From: Alitta virens
Taxonomy: Eukaryota; Annelida; Polychaeta; Phyllodocida; Nereididae
Length of the DNA stretch: 64,000 bases
Reading direction: 5' to 3'
Assembly (NCBI GenBank): GCA_932294295.1
Contig: OW028578.1
Location: 37,904,685 to 37,968,684 of the forward strand
Part shown: one piece after another, positions 35,200-45,564 of the stretch
Layout: the number at the start of each line of letters is the position of its first letter
How positions within the stretch are numbered: the first letter of the stretch is position 1
Made by a program: the position numbers and the translations under genes
Notes under the pieces: generated by a model
Database searches by the model: none
What the model was told of the DNA's origin: nothing
The model's input: only the letters and a program-made list of their open reading frames with translations

Positions 35200-35405
35200 G
35201 ATTAGCACCTGGTGGGCATCAGCAGAAACACTGCAAATAATGGCGTTCATGATGGCGATGCGCCGCAGGTGTGAAAAACAAGCATTGAGATGAGATAACG
35301 GCGGTTTTCCACATTTTTTGTCATGCAGAGGACAAGGTATGTTCCGGCTGAACTGATATTCCCAATTTCAGAGGAATCACGAAGTTTATTGCCTGTGACC
35401 TTTAA

Positions 35406-36300
35406 TATAACGACAGAAGTTCCACAAGGCTCGATCTTAGGCCCTTTACTTTTTATGATTTATTTAAATGATTTAGTTAATGCAACAGACAAATTTTATC
35501 CAATAGTATATGCAGATGACACTGCCCTCTCTACAACACTAAATGCTTTTAACTCCTTAAATGTAAATGCTGAAGTAGAAATAAATCAAGAACTTAATAA
35601 CATAAATGATTGGTTTAAGCTTAATAAACTCTCTTTAAATCTAAATAAAACAAAGGCGATGTACTTTCACTTTCCAAATAAAGTTGTAAGACCTATGAAC
35701 TTAAAAATTGACAATACTGACATTGAATTTGTCACTCATTTTAATTATTTAGGTATCATAATTGACACACATCTGTCGTGGAAGTCACACACCAATATGA
35801 TATCCCAGAAAATAGCAAAAACAATTGGTATAACGTGTAAAATGAAAAAGTTTGTCCCTTCAATTATTTTACAAACAATATATAGTTCACTAATAACTCC
35901 TTATTTAAATTATGGAATTTTAACATGGGGCACTCAAGCATCAAAATTATGCAAGTTACAAAAAAAGGGCTGTCAGAATTATTTCAAACTTAAAATATAA
36001 TGCCCATACCGACCCACTTTTCAAAAAATTTAATGTTCTGAAGGTAACAGATCTGTGTGCTCTGCAGGAACTCAAGTTTGCCTTCAAGCTGGAAAACGGA
36101 ACTCTTCCATCTTATTTCACAAATTCTATGTACCAAAGACACTCTGAAATTCACTAATATGAAACCAGAAATGCAAATAATTTGGTCACCCCACAGAGTA
36201 AGCATTATTTCACAAACAAAAGTATAAGATTTCGTTTGCCCAATATATATAATAATTGTCCAGCTAATATAAAGAATGAAATTACACACATAGTTTCCAT
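35406..36300 (+). pseudogene. LINE-A ORF2, 3' part: RT palm, thumb and C-terminus
   Basis: Starts directly at the right TTAA with the segment containing VPQGSILGPL, then the catalytic YADD at 35509-35520, the LSLNLNKTKAM region and YLGIIIDTHLSWKSH. A single extra base near 35966 (AAAAAAGGG) shifts the frame. The reading continues as AVRIISNLKYNAHTDPLFKK to about 36300, with one in-frame TAG at 36156-36158. The ATG at 35323, upstream of the junction, lies in transposon sequence and is not a real start. Closely related to LINE-C. Inactive as it stands. Confidence 0.88.
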
Positions 36301-36690
36301 AGCTTTGTAAATTACATCAAATTCAATTAGCAAGTATGTATCAAACACTTTGCTCTGTAAGAAACTGTTATATATGCCATTCCTCTTAATCAACTGTGAC
36401 ATACACATATATATATATATATATATACTTAAGTGTAATCTTCAAAGTGGCGTCTCATTATGATATACAGTGTCTCTCATTGCCTTCTCCAAACTAAATA
36501 TTTAATCTTATCATAAATAAATTTATTTAAAATACTAAAATCTGTCTGGTAGGGTCTGCTGGGATCGGGATGAAGAATATTCTGGTGGCACCCCGGTAGC
36601 GATAAGAAAGTATCTTAGGGGTGTCTCCACCTGTATATACCGTTTGTATATGTATAGGAAATAAAATGAGTCTGAGTCTGAGTCTGAGTC
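36301..36690 (+). other. LINE-A 3' untranslated region, stem-loop and TGAGTC tail
   Basis: GGTGGCACCCC (36584) pairs with GGGGTGTCTCCACC (36618-36631), forming a stem-loop. AATAAAATGAGTC follows, and the element ends in four TGAGTC units. This is the usual 3' anatomy of CR1/L2-like LINEs, where the stem-loop and short repeat are recognised by the RT. Confidence 0.7.
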
Positions 36691-37092
36691 AGTGGGTTTT
36701 CCATTTTAAGCCAGCGAAAATTTAAAGCTTCACGGAAGTTGTGCCACTTGTACTTGACAAACTGGAAACAGAGCACAATTAAGAAAACAAATTTCATTAA
36801 AAATCATGGTGGTAATGAAAGGATTTAAGTGCGTTTCAAACTGTTTCCATTAAATTTAACTTGAAAATAAGTGTTGGGAAATGAATTATCGCTTCTGTCG
36901 GAATCATTTATTATTGTCGATTAACACCATTTTGGTTTAAGCGGCTTAGAATATGAGAAGCATGCGGAATACCTACATGACATGACAATGGCTGCCTGGA
37001 ATAGAGAATGGATTCCAAATTAAGACAAATTACCAAATTAAGACAGTTGCTAATGGACAAATCTTTAATTTCAAGGTAATGTATAGTATCAC
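36691..37092. other. Gene-free stretch right of LINE-A
   Basis: Nothing recognised. Confidence 0.4.
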
Positions 37093-37133
37093 ATTGTATT
37101 GTATTGTATTGTATTGTATTGTATTGTGTTGTA
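37093..37133 (+). repeat. (TATTG)n pentanucleotide microsatellite
   Basis: About eight units of TATTG, the last ones degenerate. Confidence 0.9.
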
Positions 37134-37161
37134 TCATACTGCTTTGTCTTGTATTATACAC

Positions 37162-37346
37162 AGGGGTGGGGCCTAGCTCAGTGGTAATGCTGGGCTTCCA
37201 ACCACTGGGTCCCGGGTTCAATTCCCGGTCGAGCCTATGTTGGATGGCTGTTTCATCCTTCGTCTCATTGCCATGGTCCCTACCTGTCCTAATAAGCCCA
37301 TCAGTTGCAGATATACAGGACGTAAAGCCCTAAACCACCACCAACA
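37162..37346 (+). mobile_element. SINE-1 copy 2 with perfect 14-bp target duplication
   Basis: 185 bp flanked by CTTGTATTATACAC at 37148-37161 and 37347-37360. The head is tRNA-derived: A box TAGCTCAGTGG (37173-37183), anticodon-like loop CTTCCAA (anticodon TCC, as in tRNA-Gly), and B box GGTTCAATTCC (37215-37225). The body contains CATGGTCCCTACCTGTCC and TACAGGACGTAAAGCCCTAA. The tail is an ACCACCACCAAC-type repeat. The perfect duplication shows a recent insertion by LINE machinery. Not a functional tRNA gene, because the acceptor stem does not close. Confidence 0.92.
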
Positions 37347-37360
37347 CTTGTATTATACAC

Positions 37361-38513
37361 TCTTAGAACAGTTTGTCTGTTTCAGACAATCAATAGTTTC
37401 ACTGGTGTCCTTCCAAACTTTGGTTTAAAATAAGCCAACATATAGTTTGTCCTTATAAGAAAATTATTGTAGATAGCAACAATTATGTTTGTTAGCTTGC
37501 ACGTTCAATGTCTAAGTAAGACAATCCTTTTTGTTTAAAACAGACAATTATTTCTGAGAGCATAATGTCTCAGGACGACTAATTGGTCTGTATCTTAATC
37601 AGCTCATTCAAAAAATCATGTCGTCAATTTTATTATTATAATTTTTTTGTAATGGCTTATTATAGCACAGCTACATATCTTACCAATGAAATTGTCTAGG
37701 AATAATAGTTATTCTCTGTTGTCAACATATTTACTCTTTACCTTGAATAAATGCATTTTATCAATCAATCAATTAATCAGTCAGTCAATCAATATAATTA
37801 CGCCTCCTTAAGCCCTTGTCCTTAAGCCCTTGTCCTTAAGCCCCCACCTTTACCAGCGAAGATAACCTGCTTGACAACATACAGTTAGTTTAATAACATA
37901 TGGTGGACTCTAGCTGCTTCTGTCTACTCCTAGCTTATGGTCAGCTTACAAATACCACCATTGAAAAAATATAAATGTTGGTGAATGTAAGAAACTAATA
38001 TATCATAAAATATGTACTTTTAGATCCGGCTTTATTAGCCAGCTACAGTCAGACAGTTCTGTTTAGTGGCAGGTAGCATCATATGGCGGAAGTTGTTTAG
38101 GTTTTATTTGACAGTCCGTTTTCAATGAAACTTACTGTGCTTTGCTTTTCACATTGGGTTTGCTTCAACATTTGGAAACAGAATAGCTCATTTTAAATTA
38201 GATTCCATTAAATACGGGGGGGGGGGGGGATGCCAAATGGTTAAAGATGCCTAAAATATAAAGTGACTCATCGGTTCTAAGTCAGTAATAATCTTACTTA
38301 TCAAAGAAGTCATTAAGCATCTTTGAAGTAACTTAAAATCCCAAAGTAACTTAAGAATTATTTGGAGGTTTACAAAATGTGTCCCCATTAATGGACTCCT
38401 TCCAATCGTTCGTAAAGTTTTGGGTTTTGCTGCTGAAGTTTGATTATTAGATTAAAGAAATTAATATAAAGGCTCTGGAAATGTTCTACATGTACTTGTA
38501 CTCATCAAATTTG
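37361..38513. other. Gene-free stretch
   Basis: Includes a CCTTAAGCCCTTGT direct repeat (37809-37848), the dispersed repeat at 38040-38105 and a G tract near 38216-38229. Confidence 0.45.
38040..38105 (-). repeat. Dispersed repeat, inverted copy of 30660-30735
   Basis: Shares ATGATGCTACCTG and TAGCTGGCT on the opposite strand with the segment inside the TTAA transposon. Confidence 0.65.
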
Positions 38514-39239
38514 AGATAGATAGAAGATAGATATATAGATAGATAGATAGGTAGGTAAGTAGATAGGTAGGTAGATAGGTATACATACAAATGGTGCATA
38601 GTTAGATAGATAGATAGATAGGTAGGTATACATAGATATGTATATGTAGATAGAAGATAGATAGATAGATAGGTTGGTAAGTAAATAGGTAGGAAGATAG
38701 GTATACATAGATATGTATACGTAGAAAGATAGATAGATAGATAGATAGATAGGTAGATAGATAGGTAGGTATACATAGATATGTATATGTAGATGAAGAT
38801 AGATAGATAGATAGGTTGGTAAGTAGATAGGTAGGTAGATAGGTATACATAGAAAGGGTGCATAGATCGATAGATAGATAGATAGATGGATAGGTAGGTA
38901 AGTAGATAGGTCGGTAGATAGGTATACATAGATATGTATACGTAGATAGATAGATAGATACATACATACATAGACAGATAGACAGATAGATAGATAAACA
39001 GATAGAAAGATAGATCGATAGAGAGATAGATAGACAGATAGACAGATAGGTAGGTAGGTAGATAGGTAGATAGATAGGTAGATAGATAGGTAAAAGTAGA
39101 TAGATAGATATATAGATAGATAGATAAACAGACAGGCAGACAGAGAGACAGACAGGCATACAGATAGACAGACAGATAGATAGGCAGATAGGCAGATAGA
39201 CAGATAGACATATAGATAGATAGATAGATAGATAGATAT
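38514..39239 (+). repeat. GATA-type compound microsatellite with higher-order structure
   Basis: About 725 bp of GATA/GGTA/CAGA tetranucleotide repeats. In the left two thirds a longer unit recurs, ATACATAGATATGTATA(C/T)G separated by GATA and GGTA runs, near 38629, 38703, 38771 and 38926. The right third is GATA/CAGA without that unit. The long open frames on the minus strand (Ser-Ile-Tyr-Leu repeats) are artefacts of the repeat. Confidence 0.95.
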
Positions 39240-40423
39240 GTTGTTCACGTCAGCCACATAAATCCACCTGAATTGGCCGGAATGGAATGAGCTATTTGAG
39301 TTCTTAGAACTTTCAAGCATTTGAAGCTAATGCTTAGGCACAATGGTTGCCCATCAAGAAAGGACCTACAGTTGTCTGTTTTTCTTTCAAAAAGAGACAT
39401 TGTGATGACGGCCTGAATGCAACTTTCTAGCTCCACTTAGACTGTCTGCCAAATGATAAAAGACACAATTAGACCTGTGTTGTGTATCCATCAGTTTGAC
39501 AATCTGACATTTGTATCACTTCAGAAAAGAAGGTGAACAGGAAAAGAAGAAACAGTTTTCACAGCTAGAACTAGAATCTTACAAAACAGTTCAAATGACC
39601 TAGGTAGATTTCCTAGTGGTCATTGGGTTCCAATGATGATCACTGTATATCAGATCAGTGATCATCTATCACTATACAGTATGTTAAAAATGTATGCGCA
39701 CTGTACACCCTAGAGCGACATCAGTATACTCTTGAATAATTTTAAAAATGTCCGTTTATTTGGCTTTTTTTTAATATTTAATTTTACGGAATGTAGTGTT
39801 TGTCTTTGTAGACTAAGATAGCATTCCAAATCGTTTCAATGTTAAGGTAGGTAGGTAGATAGGTAGGTACCTATATCTTAATCAGTTAATTAAAGGTAGG
39901 TACCTAGACATATCAACAATATAAAGCTACCCGCTGTGAGACATGAATTTGCCAGACACTGTATATCCTATACCTATCCTAAAACGTTAAACAATATGCC
40001 AAGTATTTTTAAAGAAACAAATTAACACACATAGCTTCCACTGTTTTAAATTATATGTGAAAAAGAAGGCAGTTGAGGCTTATATTGATGATTGCAATAT
40101 ACAAATTGTTACTCATGCCAATTTAATAGGCCTACAAATCAAAATAGCTTGTCATAATCTTCTACTCTTACGCAAATTTCATTTTATTACATTACATTTG
40201 TAACTGTATACTCTTCCCTAAAGCGGCATGTCATTAAGCCTTTGGGAAGAGTAGCTTTATTCAATAAACAATAAACAATCCATAATCAGGTAATTATAGG
40301 TAGGTACCTATATCTTAATAAGTTGACTTATTATCTTAATTGTAAAATAGATCTGACTCTATCACATAGATACCTACCTGTCTACCTACCTATCTATACC
40401 TATAGATAACATTTTTCTATCTA

Positions 40424-40459
<36 letters not shown>

Positions 40460-41324
40460 ATGAAAGTAGCCTAGTATATGAAACGATGCTGGGCCGATTT
40501 GGGATGATATCTGGGAATCAATTTAGCCTCATTTACTACTTTTGTTTCTTGAAGGATCTAGCTATCGGGAGATAGGATTTGGATTAAGGCCAGGCGCTAG
40601 GCAACTCTTTAAAGCTAATCTCATCAGGGTCGGTTGATAAAATGAGAAATAGGGATGTGGGGGTGGATTCAATACGAAGTTTCCTATAGTATCAATTGGA
40701 ATTAAGACTGGTCCTAGTATAATTATCAGACGTAACTCAAGTGAAGACATTCATTGAAAAATATAATATTATGTTGCTCATTATTGGCAAGTTTGATAAA
40801 GCATTTTTATTTATTTAGCATTTCTAATTAAAGAAGTAAACTTTATTTTGAATATCCTTTTTTATTAAGATTATTAAGATGAAATGACATTTTTAGTTAC
40901 CATGCACTTAAATGGAACATTTTCGTGCTATTTCTACAGCATATTTGTGTCTTTTTAAGCTGATTCAAGAGCAACACCAACCTACCCCACAAGACAAACA
41001 ACACACAGTGGTAAATGTAAAGTGCTTCAAACAGACGTTTCAGATCAATTTACTTTGTAATTCGAGAGTGCAAAGAGACCTCAACGTCCTTTTAATTCTC
41101 TTTGAACTCCGGCCTTTTTTGTTTTTATGTATATATCCTTTTCTTTTATTGTATTTTGTGTTTTATATCTTTCGTCTCACTGATATGGCTCAAAAGCCAG
41201 GTTTTTAGCTTATGTAAGCCCAGCTATCAAAGACATAAAGCACCCACAATGATGGCACTGGTGTGAACTCTTAAGCCCCTGCGGTTAACCCCGTGTTTAA
41301 GGCTGACTCCCATGCGGTAGATAT
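39240..41324. other. Gene-free stretch
   Basis: No supported gene. A GGTAGGTACCTATATCTTAA word occurs at about 39862 and 40302, and short (TCTA)n/(TCTG)n runs lie at 40420-40460. Confidence 0.45.
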
Positions 41325-41650
41325 ATTTATAAATAGATATATAGATAGATAGATATGGAAAGTGCTGCCCTGGAAGGCAAGTTCTTGCTGCTATCGAGGG
41401 TTGAATGATGAAGTGAGAGAGAGAGGAGGAGTCCACTAATGTTAAACATTTCCCCCATGGGTGGGGTATTTTACTTGCCCCAGCATAGACACCGAGTACA
41501 AGGGACAGCCAATTAAACTTCTCATCTGAACTACATCCAGCTGGGATGTTGCTCATGAAGGGTGCTCATAAAGGGTGCCCGGGCCTGGGATAAAACTCGG
41601 GTCCCTCTGAGGAGCAGGCGAGCATCTTACCACTAGACCACCCAGCTGTA
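41325..41650 (-). mobile_element. SINE-2, most complete copy
   Basis: Read on the minus strand, it starts with a tRNA-like head: GGTGGTCTAGTGGTAAGATG (A-box type) and CGAGTTTTATCCC (degenerate B box), close to a tRNA-Gly or tRNA-Glu pattern. The body with CATCCCAGCTGGATG and CTATGCTGGGGCAAG follows, ending in a short (TATC)n tail at 41355-41325. Other fragments are at 10025-10240, 41870-41975, 51885-52080 and 55490-55760. Confidence 0.7.
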
Positions 41651-41869
41651 GGAATTTCAGATTGACTCTGGATTGGCCTGCCAAGGGTATAAATTGTAAA
41701 GACTATTGGAACTGCTTTAGTGTTGATTCTAATCTATAATCGCCTACATTTACATTTATTTCTTAAGTATGAAATGCTGTCCATGTTTTTCTACACATTA
41801 CCCCATTCATATTTGGTGGGTTCTTTAATTATCTAATTGACCCAGTACAGAGGCTTGTTTTAAGGTATA

Positions 41870-41975
41870 CTGTGGAACCTCTGCATGCTAACTGAAGGTC
41901 CCAGGTTCAATCCCCAGCCCAGGCACTTTTCATGAGCTACATCCCAGCCGGATGATCATCGCATGAGATAATAAA
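41870..41975 (+). mobile_element. SINE-2 fragment, plus orientation
   Basis: Has the B box AGGTTCAATCCCC, CCCAGGCAC, and the body word ATGAGCTACATCCCAGCCGG. It ends at the 10-bp array that starts at 41980. Confidence 0.6.
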
Positions 41976-41979
41976 TAGG

Positions 41980-42185
41980 ACAGACAGACAAAGACAGACA
42001 AAGACAGACAAAGACAGACAAAGACAGACAAAGACAGACAAAGACAGACAAAGACAGACAAAGACAGACAAAGACAGACAAAGACAGACAAAGACAGACA
42101 AAGACAGACAAAGACAGACAAAGACAGACAAAGACAGACAAAGACAGACAAAGACAGACAAAGACAGACAAAGACAGACAAAGAC
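41980..42185 (+). repeat. 10-bp tandem array (AAAGACAGAC)n
   Basis: About 20 units, essentially free of variants, so recently expanded or homogenised. On the minus strand the array starts directly after AATAAATGTCTTTGTCTG, the 3' end of LINE-C, so it is continuous with that LINE's tail. Open frames here are artefacts. Confidence 0.95.
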
Positions 42186-44015
42186 ATTTATTTGCACAAA
42201 GAGACACACATTTCATATACAGACATTGTTTGAAACATACATAGACAAATAGACAAATAAACAAGTAAAGAAATATTTAAAATGTATTTTTCTCTATGTG
42301 TGGGAGGCCTCTCTAAGGTCTTAAGACCGCTATCGAGAGGCCACCCAGGCGTTTAAAGGTAGGCTGAAATCTCCTGAGTCACCGATTACAATTTATCAAG
42401 TAAATAAAATATTTTAAGAATAATAATAGTAACAATAATGATAATAGAAATGACTGAACAGAAACATTGATGAACAAAATACTAAATGAAATTCACATGC
42501 CATTGTTACAAGCATTTTCTATTTAGAACCTGATTAAATGAAATTCACATGCCATGTTGAGGTTACTGAAACGAAAATCACATGCTACTTTTACAAGCAT
42601 TTTCTGTGCAGTGAATGACTTTTGGTTCATCACCTCCGAATAAAAAGTATACTGGATATCTTAGAACCCCATAAAATAAGATGAACTGTATAAAATTAGT
42701 AATTAAAATTCACAAAAGGGATGTAATGAGTGCAACACAGGCATTTATGAAGCAAAGCTCACCCTGAAGAGGACTGACAAATGTAACAATTTCTTATTAA
42801 GCAATTTTTTTTATAATTGTTTAGATAGTCATTGTTGATATATTTTGCGAATCCAGAGAGACTGTGGGTGTAAATTTTGTTTATGATAAGCGGAACACTA
42901 TTATTAAAAGCCATGGGAATTATATAATGAATGCCATATTTGGCAAATTCATGCCCAACTCTGGGAATATGGCATGCATTGGCAGATCTGGTGTTGTGTC
43001 GATGAATCTTTCTATTTTTTACAAATATGTTGTCTTGAAAGTAAGCGGGTACCAATTTGTTCTCTAATTTGTAACAACATTTTAATTCTTGAAGGTTACA
43101 TAGATCATTAACTTTCAGAAGGCTTAGATACTTAAAAATTGGTTCTGTGTGAGCATTGTATTTCGCACCCATTATGATTCTGACAGCTTTCTTTTGAAAC
43201 TTTACAACTGAATTAATCTTTGATTTCCAACAAAGAATCCCATAATTATTGAGATATGGCATGAATAAGCTATAATATAAAACGAGAAGGATATCCTTCG
43301 AGATAAAATTTTTCCTTTTTAACATTATTCCTATAATTTTAGACATTTTCAAGGATATCTTATGAATATGAGACTTCCAACTAAGATGTTTATCTATTGT
43401 AATTCCTAGATAGTTAAAAGAATCCAGAAAGTCTATAATTGTACCATTTATCATAATATTTGGATAATTCACATTTTTGCGTACAGTATGAAAATGCATG
43501 GCCTTTGTCTTGGAAGAATTTAATGATAATTTATTAAGTTTTAGCCACAGAGAGATATTTTCAAGTTCTGTATCTATATTTCTATCCCTGTTTTGACCTG
43601 CACTGTCAAAGGCATTTAAAGTTGCAGATATTGCTGTATCATCAGCATAGATGATGGGTTTAAAGATAGGGCTAGACAAATTAAGATCATTTATATATAT
43701 TATGAAAGGTAATGGCCCTAATATTGATACCTGAGGGACACCTGTTTTAATTGGTAATAATTCAGAACTGATATTGTCCATATAGATATATTGCTTTCGA
43801 TTAAATAAGTAATTCGTAATCAGCTATAATGACTTGTCTTTCACACCATATTAACATAATGTGTCAAAGGCCTTAGATAAATCAAGGAAAATAGCCAGAG
43901 GTACTTCTTTCTTTTCCATACTATTGATGATTCTGTTAGTAATTTCTAATGCTGCCAATTCAGTTGAATGTGATATCATAACATAAATTGAATCTTGAGA
44001 AGTAGGAGACCAATT
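42186..44015 (-). pseudogene. LINE-C: 5'-truncated non-LTR element, RT 3' half
   Basis: On the minus strand the reading starts near 44000 with HSTELAALEITNRI and LDLSKAFDT, passes a frameshift and stop near 43830, and runs open from 43781 to 42759: TGVPQVSILGPL, YADDTAIS, LSLNSSKTKAMHFH, YLGITIDKHLSWKSH, then the C-terminal region ending in a cysteine pair. The 3' untranslated region has a stem-loop, GGCCTCTC paired with GAGAGGCC (42306-42343), and a polyadenylation-like AATAAA just before the 10-bp tail array. It is the same LINE group as LINE-A. Endonuclease and ORF1 are absent, so whether this family also carries NADAR is unknown. Confidence 0.88.
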
Positions 44016-45461
44016 GTGAATGGCATTTAGGTTTTATTTTCCTATGTCATGCATATGACCTTAGTATTGCAATGGCCTGCACGTCTGTCAGTTTTTCTCT
44101 CACTTTTGTCGCTATCAATCACATTTTTGGACATGATAACTCCAAGTCTATTGATGCTGAATTCAAGAACTAGGCCTACACACTATGTGTCATCACCTGG
44201 GCGACCTAATTTGTACATTTTGCTTGTTTTCTCATCTAAAGTAAATTAATCAATTACTCTTATATTCTATAGGATTGCCTATGGTATTCAAGGTCTGACA
44301 ATGAAATTACAGAATAATTAGAATTTCATAAGCTGAGTTTTAGCAATTCTTGTTCTGAAAAGCAGGCAATTCAGAAAAATTGCCTAAACTAAAAAATATG
44401 AATTGATTTCTCTTATTTTTTTAAGAGAAGATTTCTTAAGTCTATACTCGGCCTATCGGCTACATAGTTTAACAAATCATTTTGTTTAACTAGGTGAACT
44501 AGCAAAGAATGTCCATAATTAGGTCGCTTGGCTTGTCATAATTTGGTAATTTTGGCTGTATTTCAGGTCGCTGCCAGCCAAACATGTGGTACTTAATTTG
44601 CAGGACAGACCCTAAAGAAACTCTTTTCAAGGAGAATGCTATGACCAAAATCATCTATTTCAAAGTTTCCTAAAAAGTTCATAATTTTCTGATGACCTTG
44701 TTTTGTTATGCAAATATTATTTCAGGTTTCCTTAATGTTCATATGTACCCAGCTATTACAAAGAACTTTCAGAATATTTCTTGAAGGAACCTACTTCATT
44801 GACATGTTTCAGTAACCAATGTAGTGTCCTCACGAAGTTCTTGTTAAATTATATTTGCTAAATGGTCAGATAAAATGCTCTCTGAGTTTTTAACAGATTC
44901 ACTAAAGTTCTCAGCTTGAATGGTGTGTATTTAACTTCGTGAGTCATTGCTGATCTTTTCTCAAGTTAAATTGCAAAGTTAGTCCTGGAATATTGGCAGG
45001 TTTTGCGACATCAATTGACAGGTTTTGCGACATCCATTTCAGACATCTTTCATCTTACAAAGAATCAAAGAGACACGAAACGCTTAAAATTGTAAGTCTC
45101 AGAACATTTTCTTTATTGATTTACACAATAAATACAATGGCTAAACGTTTTGATCACATTTTCAATTACCAAGGTAAAACCAACCTTTTAATGACAATCT
45201 TTTGAATTCAACTTCAGCTTAAGTTTGACACTTAAAATTGACATGCCATTGGTTATAGTGATCTTAATGCTAACAGATTGTAACAAACATACCACAACAT
45301 ATAAGGTAGTCTTAACTGTCCACTTAAACTTAACTGTTAAGGCATGATTGCAAAAATGCAATTCCCCCAAGAATATCATCAAACATTTGACATGATATTT
45401 AAGTATTTAAACTAAATGTAAGGGCAACTGTGGCACAATGAATACTTTTTTGTATCAGAAT
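44016..45461. other. Gene-free stretch
   Basis: Contains a direct repeat of GGTTTTGCGACATC at about 45000 and 45023. No domain recognised in the short frames. Confidence 0.45.
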
Positions 45462-45564
45462 CACTGGCGGATCCAGCAAAAGCTCTACAGGGGGCCCAAA
45501 TGTCCCTGTTAGTCATTTCATAGGCCACGATTAGAATCAATGCCCCTCCCTGGATTCGCCAGTG
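45462..45564. mobile_element. MITE with CACTGGCGGATCCAG termini
   Basis: A 103-bp element whose ends CACTGGCGGATCCAG (45462) and CTGGATTCGCCAGTG (45550-45564) are inverted copies with one mismatch. AT flanks both sides. No coding capacity. Small DNA transposons with this kind of end occur in many animals; the superfamily is not assigned. Confidence 0.75.

Larger units (their letters stand above)
28004..35401. mobile_element. 7.4 kb DNA transposon flanked by TTAA duplication
   Basis: The element begins AGGTCACAGGCAAT (28004-28017) and ends with the exact complement (35388-35401). It is flanked by TTAA on both sides (28000-28003, 35402-35405). Removing it with one TTAA joins the two parts of the LINE-A RT in frame (SNYL joined to NITTEVPQGS), which proves insertion and the duplication length. 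Subterminal segments 28176-28207 and 35167-35199 are also inverted copies. TTAA targets are used by piggyBac and by Kolobok/T2 elements; AGG after TTAA fits T2/Kolobok better than the CCC-type ends of piggyBac. No transposase frame is seen, so it is non-autonomous or decayed. It contains several nested foldbacks and a few exon-like stretches. Confidence 0.88.
23400..36690 (+). mobile_element. LINE-A: non-LTR retrotransposon, split by a TTAA transposon
   Basis: The parts are in canonical order: ORF1 with NADAR domain (23555-24910), ORF2 endonuclease and RT (25888-27983), then after a 7.4 kb insertion the rest of the RT (35406-36300), the 3' untranslated region, a stem-loop (about 36585-36631) and a tail of four TGAGTC units (36667-36690). 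Without the insertion the element is about 5.9 kb. The 5' end is uncertain; I place it near 23400, right of foldback copy 3. RT motifs place it with CR1/L2-like LINEs, close to LINE-C at 42186-44015. Defects are three frameshifts at homopolymers and one stop codon. Confidence 0.85.

Noticed and set aside
28004..35401. piggyBac assignment of the TTAA transposon
   Set aside because: The target duplication fits, but the ends start AGG rather than CCC/CCY and no transposase is visible; T2/Kolobok fits better, though it is not proven.
35323..35405. ATG at 35323 as the start of an RT gene
   Set aside because: This part lies in the right end of the TTAA transposon; the RT reading begins at the junction and is the continuation of LINE-A ORF2.
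37162..37235. Functional tRNA-Gly gene
   Set aside because: The A and B boxes and anticodon-like loop are present, but the acceptor stem does not pair and the segment continues into a SINE body with target-site duplication.
38486..39320. Three long overlapping minus-strand open frames rich in Ser-Ile-Tyr-Leu
   Set aside because: They are translations of the GATA microsatellite, which lacks stop codons in several frames.
40912..41208. 98-residue plus-strand frame
   Set aside because: No recognisable domain; T-rich hydrophobic end typical of chance frames.
41930..42264. Open frames of about 90-100 residues with a repeated Ser-Val-Phe-Val-Cys-Leu pattern
   Set aside because: Translations of the 10-bp array; a 10-bp period reads open in all three minus frames.
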